Below are positions 1 through 8,729 of a stretch of DNA of 64,000 bases, in pieces (positions within the stretch are counted from its first letter, which is position 1; every line of letters begins with the position of its first letter). The position numbers were made by a program, and so were the translations under genes. The DNA comes from Planctomycetota bacterium (GTDB lineage Bacteria; Planctomycetota; Planctomycetia; Pirellulales; Pirellulaceae), in assembly GCA_026692865.1 (NCBI GenBank), contig JAPLNI010000029.1, positions 62,001-126,000 of the forward strand. Direction: 5' to 3'. The notes beneath the pieces are model-generated. The model made no database searches, was not told the DNA's origin, and saw nothing but the letters and a program-made list of their open reading frames with translations.

Positions 1-358
1 TGAGCTGAGAAGGCGGAAGATGGTTGAAGACAGCTCCCATGCGGCCTTCGAGATGAAGGCCGTTGTAGAACAACGCGTTTGCTTGTCGCACAAGGACCAC
101 ATCATCACGCGTCGGTTTGAAAAGATGCGGATCAACACCCGCACCCATCAACGTGACGCTGTGAACATCCTCACCACCAACCGTTTCGACCAAGTTGCCG
201 ATCATGCCGGTTGTCGAAACGCACAAGCGTCGACCATCGGCGGCACCCAAATCGTTTCTTACTGCAGTCAGCGAATTGTCCGTCAGCACTTCGGGTGTGC
301 AACCAGCGAAGGAAGCAAACACCAATATCAGCAACGAACTTTTAACCCACTTGCTCAC
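1..358 (-). CDS. Metal ABC transporter substrate-binding lipoprotein, TroA/ZnuA-like (partial, 3' end outside window)
   Basis: The first 119 residues are visible. A short hydrophobic signal (residues 8-19) ends in the lipobox FAGC with the acylated Cys at 20, so the mature protein should be membrane-anchored. The motifs GVDPHLFKPT (His78) and NGLHLEGRM (His102) are typical of the SBP_bac_9 family that binds Zn2+ or Mn2+ for an ABC importer; both His are expected metal ligands. The start is GTG, and it overlaps the stop of the upstream oxidoreductase gene by four bases (GTGA), which suggests translational coupling. The ATPase and permease would be expected further left, outside the window. Which metal is carried cannot be told from this fragment. 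Confidence 0.85.
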   Translation of the reverse strand, partial: MSKWVKSSLLILVFASFAGCTPEVLTDNSLTAVRNDLGAADGRRLCVSTTGMIGNLVETVGGEDVHSVTLMGAGVDPHLFKPTRDDVVLVRQANALFYNGLHLEGRMGAVFNHLPPSQL

Positions 359-1470
359 GACGTGACGATCGTCTTTCCGTCACGAATCGATTCATAAATC
401 GCTTCGATTACCTTAAGATCCTTCAACCCTTCTTCGCCGGAAACTCGTGACTTCTTGTTTTCTAACACACAGTTTGCGAAATCTTGTAGCTCCAGTTGGA
501 ACGCATCGACTTGATCAAACTTGATCGGGCCCTTCGAGCTTTCGCCTTGAGTACCTGTGTAGCTGTAGGCCGGATCGAGTTGCATGAAACCATTATCAGC
601 GTAGGCTCTGAATCGATTCATACCGCTAAAATTGTAACTTGTGGCGCACTGAGCCATCACCCCCGAGGGGAACTTCATTGTCCAAGTAATCGACTCGTCG
701 ACTTGAGCAAATTTCGTGGCATCAGTCTTCGTCTCTTGAGCCGTAATCGAGATAGGCTCTTCACCGGTCAAGTAGCGGCAAGCTTGCAAAGCGTAAATTC
801 CAACGTCCATCAATGCACCGCCACCAGCAAGTTGTTTATCAAGCCGCCACTGCTTGGGATCACCGATCTGAAATCCAAAGCCAGCATCGATCAGACGCAT
901 AGTTCCCAATTCTTTGCTTCTTGCCATCTCGATGCATTTTTGATGATGCGGATCGAATTGACAACGATATCCAATTCCTAGCTGTCGGTCTGCGGCCTTG
1001 CACGCGTCTATCATGCGTTGACATTCGGCGACCGAGTTTGCCATCGGCTTTTCACAGAAGACATGCTTGCCAGCCTTTGCTGCACGAACTGTGTATTCCT
1101 CGTGCATGCTGTTTGGAAGCACAACGTAAACAATATCGATAGCGTCGTCTCCAGCAATCTTGTCGAAGGATTCGTAGTTATAGGTGTGAGCGCGATCAAT
1201 GTTGTACTTCGAAGCCCAAGCTTGTTCTTTCTCTGGCGTACCAGTAACTATCGCAGCCAAGTGGCAGTTACCGGTCTTTTGAAGTGCAGGGGCAATTTGC
1301 TTGGTGCTCAGACTGCCTAGTCCGACTAGCGCAACGCCCAGGCTCTTCTTTTGATCGCCTCGTGCATTTTCCGACGAATAAAAACCGCCGGTTGCTACGC
1401 CTGTTGCAAGTCCTGCCGAAACTGTTTTCACAAACGTTCTTCGAGAAGGTTGGAATGCTGCTGTCATCAA
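355..1470 (-). CDS. Secreted Gfo/Idh/MocA oxidoreductase, glucose-fructose oxidoreductase-like
   Basis: 371 residues. The N-terminus has a twin-arginine signal (SRRTFVK, Arg10-Arg11, then a hydrophobic Ala/Gly-rich stretch), so the protein is probably exported folded with its cofactor. A Rossmann motif VALVGLGSLS lies at 46-55 and the family signature CEKPMANS at 139-146; later GGGALMDVGIYALQ and LTGEEP resemble the periplasmic glucose-fructose oxidoreductase group, which uses tightly bound NADP. Substrate is inferred only as a sugar or sugar derivative. It overlaps the metal-binding lipoprotein gene by four bases and lies 26 bases after the hydrolase gene, so the three may be co-transcribed. 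Confidence 0.85.
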   Translation of the reverse strand: MMTAAFQPSRRTFVKTVSAGLATGVATGGFYSSENARGDQKKSLGVALVGLGSLSTKQIAPALQKTGNCHLAAIVTGTPEKEQAWASKYNIDRAHTYNYESFDKIAGDDAIDIVYVVLPNSMHEEYTVRAAKAGKHVFCEKPMANSVAECQRMIDACKAADRQLGIGYRCQFDPHHQKCIEMARSKELGTMRLIDAGFGFQIGDPKQWRLDKQLAGGGALMDVGIYALQACRYLTGEEPISITAQETKTDATKFAQVDESITWTMKFPSGVMAQCATSYNFSGMNRFRAYADNGFMQLDPAYSYTGTQGESSKGPIKFDQVDAFQLELQDFANCVLENKKSRVSGEEGLKDLKVIEAIYESIRDGKTIVTS

Positions 1471-1496
1471 TTAATCCTTGCTAACGAGAGGGGATA

Positions 1497-2339
1497 CTAC
1501 TTTAAGTCTTCTTGCGGATTTGCCGAGTAATCAGCGTCCGCCATCTTTTGATCAAAAAGCCAACTGAAAAATTCGGGGTTCTTATAAGTTTCAGTCCAAC
1601 TGTCATGCTTGACGCCTTCATACTCAGTATAACGCGGCGATGCACCGAAAGCCTTTAAGGCGTCGATCATTTCTCGGGATCGTCCAACGGGAACAGCCGG
1701 ATCATCCGAGCCATGGAAACACCATAGGGGGAGCTTCGCAAATCGACTCACAAACTTCGGATCACCACCACCACAAATCGGGGCAGCCGCCGCAAAGACG
1801 TTTTCATAACGCGAAATTGCATCCCACGTTCCGTAACCACCCATCGAAAGGCCGGTAATATAAACGCGAGAAGCATCGACATTGGAATTCGCACACATTG
1901 TATCGACAAGATTTTTAAGCAATCCCATCGATTGACTTGGCGTTTCGGGCATCTTGCTCGTTGGTTGTGACCAATCTACCTCGACCCACTTCATGCCTTT
2001 CGGACATTGTGGAGCCAACACGTAGGCCGGATACTTTTTGCGATTTTCTTCCTTGGCAAACTCTTTTGCACCGTGCTTCAATTGCGAGGTGTTATCGCTC
2101 CCGCGCTCGCCCGCTCCGTGAAGGAAGACGACTAACGGGTATCGCTTCTCGGAATCAAAGTCGATGGGCTTCATTAAACGGTAATTCAAAACCACGCCGC
2201 TGGAGTCACTGAATTGACGTGGCTCAAAAACTTTCAGTACTGGATCGTCTGCTGCAACAGCCGGCGGTGTCTCTTGTGCGGCAATCGGATTCACGGAAGT
2301 CACGATGACGAGCAAAAAAACAGGGAGGAACTTGAGCAT
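1497..2339 (-). CDS. Secreted alpha/beta hydrolase (predicted peptidase/esterase, COG4099-like)
   Basis: 280 residues with a Sec-type signal peptide (about 1-21, cleavage after IAAQ). The oxyanion-hole motif LHGAGERG is at 73-80, the nucleophile elbow GLSMGGYG gives Ser165, and Asp212 (HGSDDPAVP) and His245 (GVKHDSW) complete a catalytic triad. This arrangement is that of polyhydroxybutyrate-depolymerase-like and predicted-peptidase hydrolases. The substrate is not evident; an ester of a polysaccharide or a short peptide are both possible. The protein should act in the periplasm. It is the first gene of the short minus-strand cluster that continues with the GFOR-like oxidoreductase. Confidence 0.8.
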   Translation of the reverse strand: MLKFLPVFLLVIVTSVNPIAAQETPPAVAADDPVLKVFEPRQFSDSSGVVLNYRLMKPIDFDSEKRYPLVVFLHGAGERGSDNTSQLKHGAKEFAKEENRKKYPAYVLAPQCPKGMKWVEVDWSQPTSKMPETPSQSMGLLKNLVDTMCANSNVDASRVYITGLSMGGYGTWDAISRYENVFAAAAPICGGGDPKFVSRFAKLPLWCFHGSDDPAVPVGRSREMIDALKAFGASPRYTEYEGVKHDSWTETYKNPEFFSWLFDQKMADADYSANPQEDLK

Positions 2340-2528
2340 GGAGGGATTCCTTTGGCAAAGTTAGTGTACATGCATTATAGCAACTTTGGACTACTACGAC
2401 TTGTCGCAGCTTTAAGACTTATCTGAGGTTTCTCTAGTCAAATCATCTGGGTAAACCGAGCGTCGTACAAATGATCCGCATCGCTCTCCCGAAAGCTGTA
2501 GCAAGCTCCAGCATTCCAAAGACTAATC

Positions 2529-3620
2529 CTATCGAAACCGCCACCAACTGTTTCGGTCCAATTTCAATTCATCTGCGGTCGCTTGGATCGCTGTGGCAAA
2601 ACGTTTCGCATCTACAGGATAACCAGCGGTCGCAGCGAGCCGGGGAAGATGCGACTGCCAGAAACGATTCAATCGCGCCATCAAATCTTCGCGAAACCAT
2701 TTGGCTGCCATGGAGGACAATCCGATCGGTACTAATCGGTCCCCCTTTGCGAGGAAACTCCAGTGCATCGGAATTTCTTGCAAGCCATCGGTGTCAATCA
2801 ACGGCGACCGATACATTGCCAAGTAGTCCGATCGATCCGTACCCTCCTGAATGGCAGTGAAAGAATGATTTTTCAGAACATCTTCCAGAACACTTTGGTA
2901 TCGATTTCGCCCGCCGTGTTTGTCGCAATAAAATTGAATCTCAAAAGTTCTGTCGTCCTTTGGTAAGGACGCCATCACCTTTGGCAGTATCCGCTCCAAA
3001 AGTTCATTCGCTAGCCCGATTGATGCAATGCTGAGCAGTGTTGATTTGTTGTCATGAACTTCAGTTCGCAAATTGAATTCGGGTTCGTCGATGATGTCCG
3101 TCGCAAGCCCAAGAAATTGAATTCCCATCGATTCAATCTTCTGATCACACTCGGCGATAAAGGAGTCGCAATTCCAGAACTCGCGTAGCTTTTCTGCGGA
3201 CGTAACCGCACTAGGTGATTCTGGGGAAATCAATTCCGCGTCATACCAGGGTATTGCGTTCAAACGAGATGCACTCGACGGCGCAATCTTGTGAATCAAT
3301 TCATCGAACTTCATCTGATGTTGATTACAGAAGCGAAGCCAATAGCGGACTCCGATCTCAACCGAGACGACGCCGTCGTAACCTTGGTGGATGACCTTGG
3401 AGTCACCAAGTGGGATATGAGGCCTGAGCGACCGAAAGGGCCTTGCGAGAAACTCCGGCAGCAAGCATTCGTGCAAGACTTCCGCGTACGGAGTTTCAGG
3501 GTTCGCTCTGTCCGGGGGAGCTTTTGAGGAATCCAACCACCAAGCCGTCGCGGCAATCACGAGAGGCCCTAAGTTGGGTCCGTAACCCGCTTCGTCAATC
3601 CCTATTACCAATGTCGGCAT
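2529..3620 (-). CDS. Enlarged ribonuclease HII-like protein
   Basis: 363 residues, against about 200 for ordinary RNase HII. The N-terminus IGIDEAGYGPNLGPLVI (6-22) reproduces the RNase HII active-site segment GIDEAGRGP with Asp9 and Glu10; GDSKVI (72-77) matches its DSK motif, CDKHGGR supplies an acidic residue at 233, and the C-terminal segment SSMAAKWFREDLM...AGYP (302-335) resembles the family's SI(V/I)AK...RD...GYP stretch. Between these lie roughly 150 extra residues. The family normally nicks RNA in RNA/DNA hybrids; whether this one does is unknown. The Arg of GIDEAGRGP, used for junction recognition, is replaced by Tyr. The start ATG is six bases after the stop of the haem protein gene in the same direction. 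Confidence 0.75.
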   Translation of the reverse strand: MPTLVIGIDEAGYGPNLGPLVIAATAWWLDSSKAPPDRANPETPYAEVLHECLLPEFLARPFRSLRPHIPLGDSKVIHQGYDGVVSVEIGVRYWLRFCNQHQMKFDELIHKIAPSSASRLNAIPWYDAELISPESPSAVTSAEKLREFWNCDSFIAECDQKIESMGIQFLGLATDIIDEPEFNLRTEVHDNKSTLLSIASIGLANELLERILPKVMASLPKDDRTFEIQFYCDKHGGRNRYQSVLEDVLKNHSFTAIQEGTDRSDYLAMYRSPLIDTDGLQEIPMHWSFLAKGDRLVPIGLSSMAAKWFREDLMARLNRFWQSHLPRLAATAGYPVDAKRFATAIQATADELKLDRNSWWRFR

Positions 3621-3626
3621 GTGTAG

Positions 3627-6600
3627 CTATTTATTCTTATGAAGTGCATCCGGTGTACCTGAAATGGTCGTGTTCTGAGCCGCATCATGCGGTCCTTCCA
3701 GCGAGAGTAACGCAAACAGGTCCGCCATTTCCTGTCGTGTCATCTGCTCTTCGATTCCCTCAGGCATCAATGATTTTTCGTTCTGTTTTATTTCGTCGAT
3801 ATCTTCGATCGATATCGTTTCCAGCTTGTTCCCTTGGAGCTTCAATACCACCCGTTGATCAGTTTTTTCCATTAAAAGCCCCGTCAGTACCAACCCATCG
3901 GTCGTTAAAACGGTCATGCTTTTGTAGGCTTCGCCGATCACCAAGCTTGGGTCAAACACGCTCACGACCAACTGCTCAAATGATCCCCGACCGTTGGAAG
4001 TGATATTCGGTCCGACTTCGTAGCCGCGACCGTGCATGACGTGACATTGCCCACAAATTCGATCGTACACAACTAACCCTTTTTTCGCATCACCCCTTGC
4101 GTCCCACTTCAAGAAGTTACCGTACTCGCGAACCACCTTTTGGCGTTGTCCAGAGCCTTTGGTATTGACGGTTCCCCAGATTTTCCTGACGGCGTCGGTA
4201 ACCGCCGGCAGGGTATTCCCGGCAAGCGAGCGCACCTGGTTGGGCCCTACGAGTTCCTTTCGAAATCGCCCTGCAATAATTTCGTTCAACAGCGGCAGTG
4301 CGGTCGCCCCGCGTTGGCTCATCCGCTCGGCGATGGTTGCTTGAATGCCAGGATCTAGCTTGGGCAACCTTTCGATCAGCAGAACGGTGTCTTGATCACT
4401 CGCTTTGGAAATCCCAAGGTCTAAGATGGTGTCGCGTAAACTTATGTCAACGGCATTCTTTTTCTCGAGCTGATTTAGCAAAAGTAACAGGCTTTTCGAA
4501 ACCGTATCAGGTGACTTTTGAGCGACCGTCTTCAAAAGAGACTTACGCATTTCAGCCGGTTTCGTCGGATCGAGAATGATCGCTTCGGCTCGAGCGATCG
4601 CTTCCGAATCACCGATCGCCATTTTCAGTTGCTGGATGCTTCGTCCCCATTTGGAAGAATCTTGTGCTGCTCCAGCAATCGAAGTACGGAACCCCGTGGC
4701 AACTTTCATTTGGCTGTCGTCGCTGAAATTTTTTCCTTGAAACCAGTTGTTGATGATAGTTGAAAAGAAGTCTCCGCGAAGTTCGTTGTTTTGTGCTTTG
4801 GCGATAATGGATTCGATGGTTGCTGCTGCTTCATCGGGCGAATTTTCGCGGACTAACGCAGCTAATCGAAGGACAGCCTTTATCGACTTTTGGTCCTCTG
4901 CTGATTCTATGGTCGGCTTTACCGATGACAGCCAGACACCTGCAATGCGAGGTGCTAGAGAAAGCAACAACGCATCCTTAGCGACACTAGTACGCTCGAA
5001 TGCAGTCAGGACTTGCGATTGATCCTCTCGTAAACGCGGATACCAATTTTGCCAAACAACTCTCGAAAGAATTGCATCCTCGACACTATGGTCGAGAATG
5101 CTGATCAAGGTTGAAGTGACGCGTGATGGATCGATCTTCGCTGCTGCGATTGCGACTTCGATACGAACACGCGGATCAGAATCAGATGCTAACGCAATCG
5201 CTGCGTTGGTCGTTTGGTCATTAACTTTATTTTCGGGGAGCACTGCAAGAGTTTGTTGCATCCGACCGATCGTTCGAACTCCCCAAGCGCGAAGGAGTGG
5301 GTCTTTACTAGTTAACCAACTAATGAGAGTCGACTCTGCAACGGGTCCGCTGCCAGAGAGCGACCACGCAGCGTGCATACGAAACTTACTGGGTATCGAC
5401 ATGTCCATTGACATTGAGGCAAGCTTTTCAGCAAACGATTTATCTGTCGTTGCAACGTTCCTTTCAGCAATCTCAAGCTGAGCTCGTTGCCGATGATAGA
5501 TGTTTGGCGATCGAAGCTCTTGCAAAAGCAAATCGTTGGACAGCTTCGATATGTCAACGATGGGCGGTTTCGGTTTGTCGCCATATGTCACGCGATAGAG
5601 TCTTCCGAGCCCACGGTCAACACCTTTGGGGTCCGCGTTTGCATCTTGATAACAGTGGTATCGATCGTACCAATCCAACACATACAAACATCCATCGGGC
5701 CCCATCTTTTCGCAAACAGGCATAAACCAAACATCGTCCGCAGTCATAAAGTCAGGCTCGGGAAACCCTTCGTAAGTCGCACCTCTTCGCTCGACACGGT
5801 CGGAATTGATGCACGTACCGTGAATGTTGCCCAAGTACAATTTGTCATTAAATGAGCTTGGATAAACAGGTGAGTCGACATACTCGATCCCACAATAAGC
5901 AGCCATCTGGTGCTTATGCTTTACAATCGATTCGGCTTTCCAAGTGTGATTCGGGTAAGGCCCACCTTGACGATGGTAGTATCCGGTTTCGCTCAAATGC
6001 CAAAGATGGTCAATCACGCATGCGCTAACAAACGCGCTTCCTTCACTATCGAAAGCGATCCCCCAAGGGTTACTGGTGCCTTCGCAGAACAGATCAAACT
6101 TACGTGTCTTTGGATCGACTCGCCACATAGCACATGTGAAGTCCCAGACCTTGCCGTCTTGGATAATTCGTGATGGATTAAAGACTCCGTTGAGTCCATA
6201 CAAACACCCATCAGGTCCCCAGGTTAAGCCGCTGGGTACCTCATGAACATCGTCTCGTCCAAAACCGGTAACGATGACGGATTGCTTATCAGAAACATCG
6301 TCGCTGTTAGTATCTTCAATAAACAAGAGGTCCGGTGCGTTCACAACCCAAACGCCACCATGCCCAACAGCAATCCCCGAAGGAATATTCAAACCCTCTG
6401 CGAATACGGTCACCTTATCTATGCGACCATCGTTATCGGTGTCTTCTAAAATCTTGATTCGATCACGTCCCGGTCCAGATTCGCGACGCGGATACTCGAA
6501 GCTTTCCGTCACATAAATTCGACCACGGTCATCAAAAGCCATTGCGACCGGATTCATGATGTCTGGCTCGGCTGCAACCAGTTCGACACGAAAACCATCT

Positions 6601-6767
6601 GGGACCGTAAACTTTTTGAGTGCTTCCTCTGGGGATAATGCAGGTCCAGGCACTTTGGCTTGCCGTCGCGGTACAAAATCCTCGGACAAATTGACCTGAG
6701 CGAATTGTGAGAAAGCGACAATTGCAAGTCCGAAAAGAAACACAGATTTTATGAGCGATATCCGCAT
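3627..6767 (-). CDS. PVC-type haem-binding membrane-bound dehydrogenase-like protein
   Basis: 1046 residues. A signal segment (about 7-24) is followed by an NHL/sorbosone-dehydrogenase-like beta-propeller (about 40-400, with repeated GxxWGPDGCLYGLN-type blades), a long alpha-helical HEAT-like middle part (about 430-870) and a C-terminal c-type cytochrome domain with CGQCH at 905-909; Met in KSLMPEG near 1000 is the likely axial ligand. This order is that of the planctomycete families TIGR02604 and TIGR02603. It should act in the periplasm as a haem-linked oxidoreductase on an unknown, perhaps carbohydrate, substrate. The gene stands upstream of the RNase HII-like gene with a six-base gap. Confidence 0.85.
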   Translation of the reverse strand: MRISLIKSVFLFGLAIVAFSQFAQVNLSEDFVPRRQAKVPGPALSPEEALKKFTVPDGFRVELVAAEPDIMNPVAMAFDDRGRIYVTESFEYPRRESGPGRDRIKILEDTDNDGRIDKVTVFAEGLNIPSGIAVGHGGVWVVNAPDLLFIEDTNSDDVSDKQSVIVTGFGRDDVHEVPSGLTWGPDGCLYGLNGVFNPSRIIQDGKVWDFTCAMWRVDPKTRKFDLFCEGTSNPWGIAFDSEGSAFVSACVIDHLWHLSETGYYHRQGGPYPNHTWKAESIVKHKHQMAAYCGIEYVDSPVYPSSFNDKLYLGNIHGTCINSDRVERRGATYEGFPEPDFMTADDVWFMPVCEKMGPDGCLYVLDWYDRYHCYQDANADPKGVDRGLGRLYRVTYGDKPKPPIVDISKLSNDLLLQELRSPNIYHRQRAQLEIAERNVATTDKSFAEKLASMSMDMSIPSKFRMHAAWSLSGSGPVAESTLISWLTSKDPLLRAWGVRTIGRMQQTLAVLPENKVNDQTTNAAIALASDSDPRVRIEVAIAAAKIDPSRVTSTLISILDHSVEDAILSRVVWQNWYPRLREDQSQVLTAFERTSVAKDALLLSLAPRIAGVWLSSVKPTIESAEDQKSIKAVLRLAALVRENSPDEAAATIESIIAKAQNNELRGDFFSTIINNWFQGKNFSDDSQMKVATGFRTSIAGAAQDSSKWGRSIQQLKMAIGDSEAIARAEAIILDPTKPAEMRKSLLKTVAQKSPDTVSKSLLLLLNQLEKKNAVDISLRDTILDLGISKASDQDTVLLIERLPKLDPGIQATIAERMSQRGATALPLLNEIIAGRFRKELVGPNQVRSLAGNTLPAVTDAVRKIWGTVNTKGSGQRQKVVREYGNFLKWDARGDAKKGLVVYDRICGQCHVMHGRGYEVGPNITSNGRGSFEQLVVSVFDPSLVIGEAYKSMTVLTTDGLVLTGLLMEKTDQRVVLKLQGNKLETISIEDIDEIKQNEKSLMPEGIEEQMTRQEMADLFALLSLEGPHDAAQNTTISGTPDALHKNK

Positions 6768-6785
6768 AATATTGAAAAAAAGAGA

Positions 6786-6823
6786 AGCAAGTCAGGTGGG
6801 AGCAAGTCAGGTGGGAGCAAGTC
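6786..6823. repeat. Tandem 15-bp repeat upstream of the PVC haem protein gene
   Basis: The unit agcaagtcaggtggg occurs twice perfectly and is followed by an eight-base partial third copy. It lies 19-56 bases upstream of the haem protein start codon, in the divergent region shared with the tRNA-modification genes, so it would fall in the leader or promoter of the minus-strand gene. Its function is unknown; replication slippage is the simple origin. Confidence 0.8.
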
Positions 6824-7047
6824 GACCAATCGTTTCGGACGAAAACGATCCAAAAGTCAGAACGCTTGACTACATTATGACCAGATCCCATCAAAAGTAA
6901 ACTTAGGCTCGGTTGCTACGCTCTACGGCAGACTTGAGTAAGAAACGATACCAGCGAGAGTTCCAGGCGCCATGGATTGCACTTCAGTGGACAGTGGTTT
7001 TTACAAACCATACCGGTCCGAGTTGGCTTCGAGTAAATTAGCTCGTC

Positions 7048-8160
7048 ATGAGATATGTTGAAACAGCTGTTATAGGGCAAGGACTTGCGGGTACTGCAAT
7101 CGCGTGGCACCTTGCGAATCGAGGTCGCGAATTTGTTTTGATCGACGAAGGAGGCTTTGGCAGTTCGTCCCAGATTGCGGCTGGTTTGGTCACTCCGATT
7201 ACCGGTGCGCGACATGTTGAAAGCTGGGCTTGGGAGAAGGCTTTTCCATTGGCATCGCAATTCTATATGAATTGCGAACAAGTTACTCAAAGTCGATTTT
7301 GGAAAGTCGAATCTGCGATCCGCTTGTTCGTTTCTAAAGAGGAACGTGAACGCTTTGACAATCGATATCAATCCGATATGTCAGGCAGTTATTCTAATTC
7401 TTTGATTGGCTCAAAGGCCCGCTTTGAAACTGAAGTTGAACAATCAAAATGGCGTTCAGCGGTCCAAGCAAACTATGGCGGATTCGTCATGCCACAGGCA
7501 GCGAGATTGTTGACAGCAGATTTCTTGAAAGCCTCACGTGATCATTTTGATTCGACAAATCGTATTTGCGCTGCTTCCATTAATACATCGACTGATATCG
7601 CAATTGAAAGAGACGTCGTCACATTGAAATCCGTAGATATTCAATGTAAACAGATTGTCGTTTGCGAAGGGCATTCGGCATTGCAAAACCCGATGTTTCA
7701 ACCGATTGAACTTGTACCAGCACAGGGTGATATTCTTACCGTTCGGATTCCTGATTTGAAACTTGATCGCGTGCTCCATGCGGGTTGTTGGATTGCACCG
7801 GTGATGATCGATGGCAGTTATGACGAAAGTCTTTATCATGTCGGATCGACTTATCGTTGGGCACCATTGAATGGAGTCCCTAACGAAGAGAGTCTATCCA
7901 TTCTTTCGGACAAACTAAGATCGTTTATAAAACTTCCGTTCGAAGTCATTGATCACCGCGCGGCAATTCGACCTGCGGGCTTTGACCATAAACCTTTGCT
8001 TGGCAATCATCCGAATTACTCGAATTTGTGGATTCTTAATGGGCTTGGAGCCAAGGGAGTTTTGCTTGCTCCTTGGTGTGCAGAGATGTTGATCAACGCC
8101 ATGCTGTTGCATCAACCGATTGATATTGAACTTGCATGGAATCGGAAGCGAAAGAAGTAA
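7048..8160 (+). CDS. FAD-dependent oxidoreductase, MnmC C-terminal-domain-like (MnmL-type)
   Basis: 370 residues of the DAO superfamily. The dinucleotide-binding motif VIGQGLAGTAIAWHL starts at residue 8, and SSQIAAGLVTP follows at about 46. The C-terminal half reads like the oxidase domain of MnmC: VPAQGDILTV, HAGCWIAPV, HVGSTYRW, AAIRPAGFDHKPLLGN and NGLGAKGVLLAPWCAEML. In that family the enzyme removes the carboxymethyl group from cmnm5U34 of tRNA to give nm5U34. The next gene, starting two bases after this stop, is an MnmM-like methyltransferase that would carry out the following step, which supports the assignment. A glycine-oxidase-like role is the alternative. A cytoplasmic protein is expected, as no signal is present. 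Confidence 0.75.
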   Translation: MRYVETAVIGQGLAGTAIAWHLANRGREFVLIDEGGFGSSSQIAAGLVTPITGARHVESWAWEKAFPLASQFYMNCEQVTQSRFWKVESAIRLFVSKEERERFDNRYQSDMSGSYSNSLIGSKARFETEVEQSKWRSAVQANYGGFVMPQAARLLTADFLKASRDHFDSTNRICAASINTSTDIAIERDVVTLKSVDIQCKQIVVCEGHSALQNPMFQPIELVPAQGDILTVRIPDLKLDRVLHAGCWIAPVMIDGSYDESLYHVGSTYRWAPLNGVPNEESLSILSDKLRSFIKLPFEVIDHRAAIRPAGFDHKPLLGNHPNYSNLWILNGLGAKGVLLAPWCAEMLINAMLLHQPIDIELAWNRKRKK

Positions 8161-8162
8161 GT

Positions 8163-8729
8163 ATGAGACTAACACAGTTAGCGCAGGATTTAGTTCGTGC
8201 AAGACTCGGTTCACGTATGATCGCGGTCGATGCAACAGCCGGTAACGGACACGACACTTTGTTTCTGGCTCAGTCCGTTGGTCCGACAGGGATCGTTTAT
8301 GCAATCGACATTCAGTCTGCCTCAATTTCGGCCACGCGACAACGCATTGTTGACGCAGGTGTTGATAAATCGGTCGTTTTGATTCAAGCCTCACACGATA
8401 ATTGGGCAGCAATTCTTTCGGTCGAGCACTACCAAAAAGTTGACGCAGTCATGATGAATTTGGGCTATTTACCAGGCGGAGATCAAGCGATTAAAACCAA
8501 ACCCGAATCGACGACCAAGGCTATTCGAGAAGCATTCGATTGGTTGAAGCCCGATGGTATCTTGACTGTTCTCGCTTACATCGGGCACCCAGGAGGCATG
8601 GAAGAATGTGCAGTGGTTCGATCGACTTTCTTAGAGCACCTGAGTAGTCCCGATCAGCTTCACGAACAGCCTTCGCGAACGGGAACGAATGGTCCGATTC
8701 TCTTCTGGTGCTGTTGCAAGTCTGCCTAG
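8163..8729 (+). CDS. mnmM: tRNA 5-aminomethyluridine methyltransferase, MnmM (YtqB)-like
   Basis: 188 residues. I chose the ATG at 8163 because the protein then begins MRLTQLAQDL like known YtqB proteins and gaaagaag lies just upstream as a ribosome binding site; an earlier in-frame ATG at 8136 would overlap the previous gene. The SAM-binding motif VDATAGNGHDTLFLA is at 22-36, the family signature MNLGYLPGGDQAIKT at 98-112 and GHPGGMEE at 141-148. MnmM of Bacillus methylates nm5U34 to mnm5U34 in tRNAs. Together with the preceding oxidoreductase it would supply both activities that gammaproteobacteria fuse in MnmC. Confidence 0.82.
   Translation: MRLTQLAQDLVRARLGSRMIAVDATAGNGHDTLFLAQSVGPTGIVYAIDIQSASISATRQRIVDAGVDKSVVLIQASHDNWAAILSVEHYQKVDAVMMNLGYLPGGDQAIKTKPESTTKAIREAFDWLKPDGILTVLAYIGHPGGMEECAVVRSTFLEHLSSPDQLHEQPSRTGTNGPILFWCCCKSA

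Noticed and set aside
20-397. Plus-strand frame at the left edge
   Set aside because: It is antisense to the metal-binding lipoprotein, whose lipobox and His motifs are clear.
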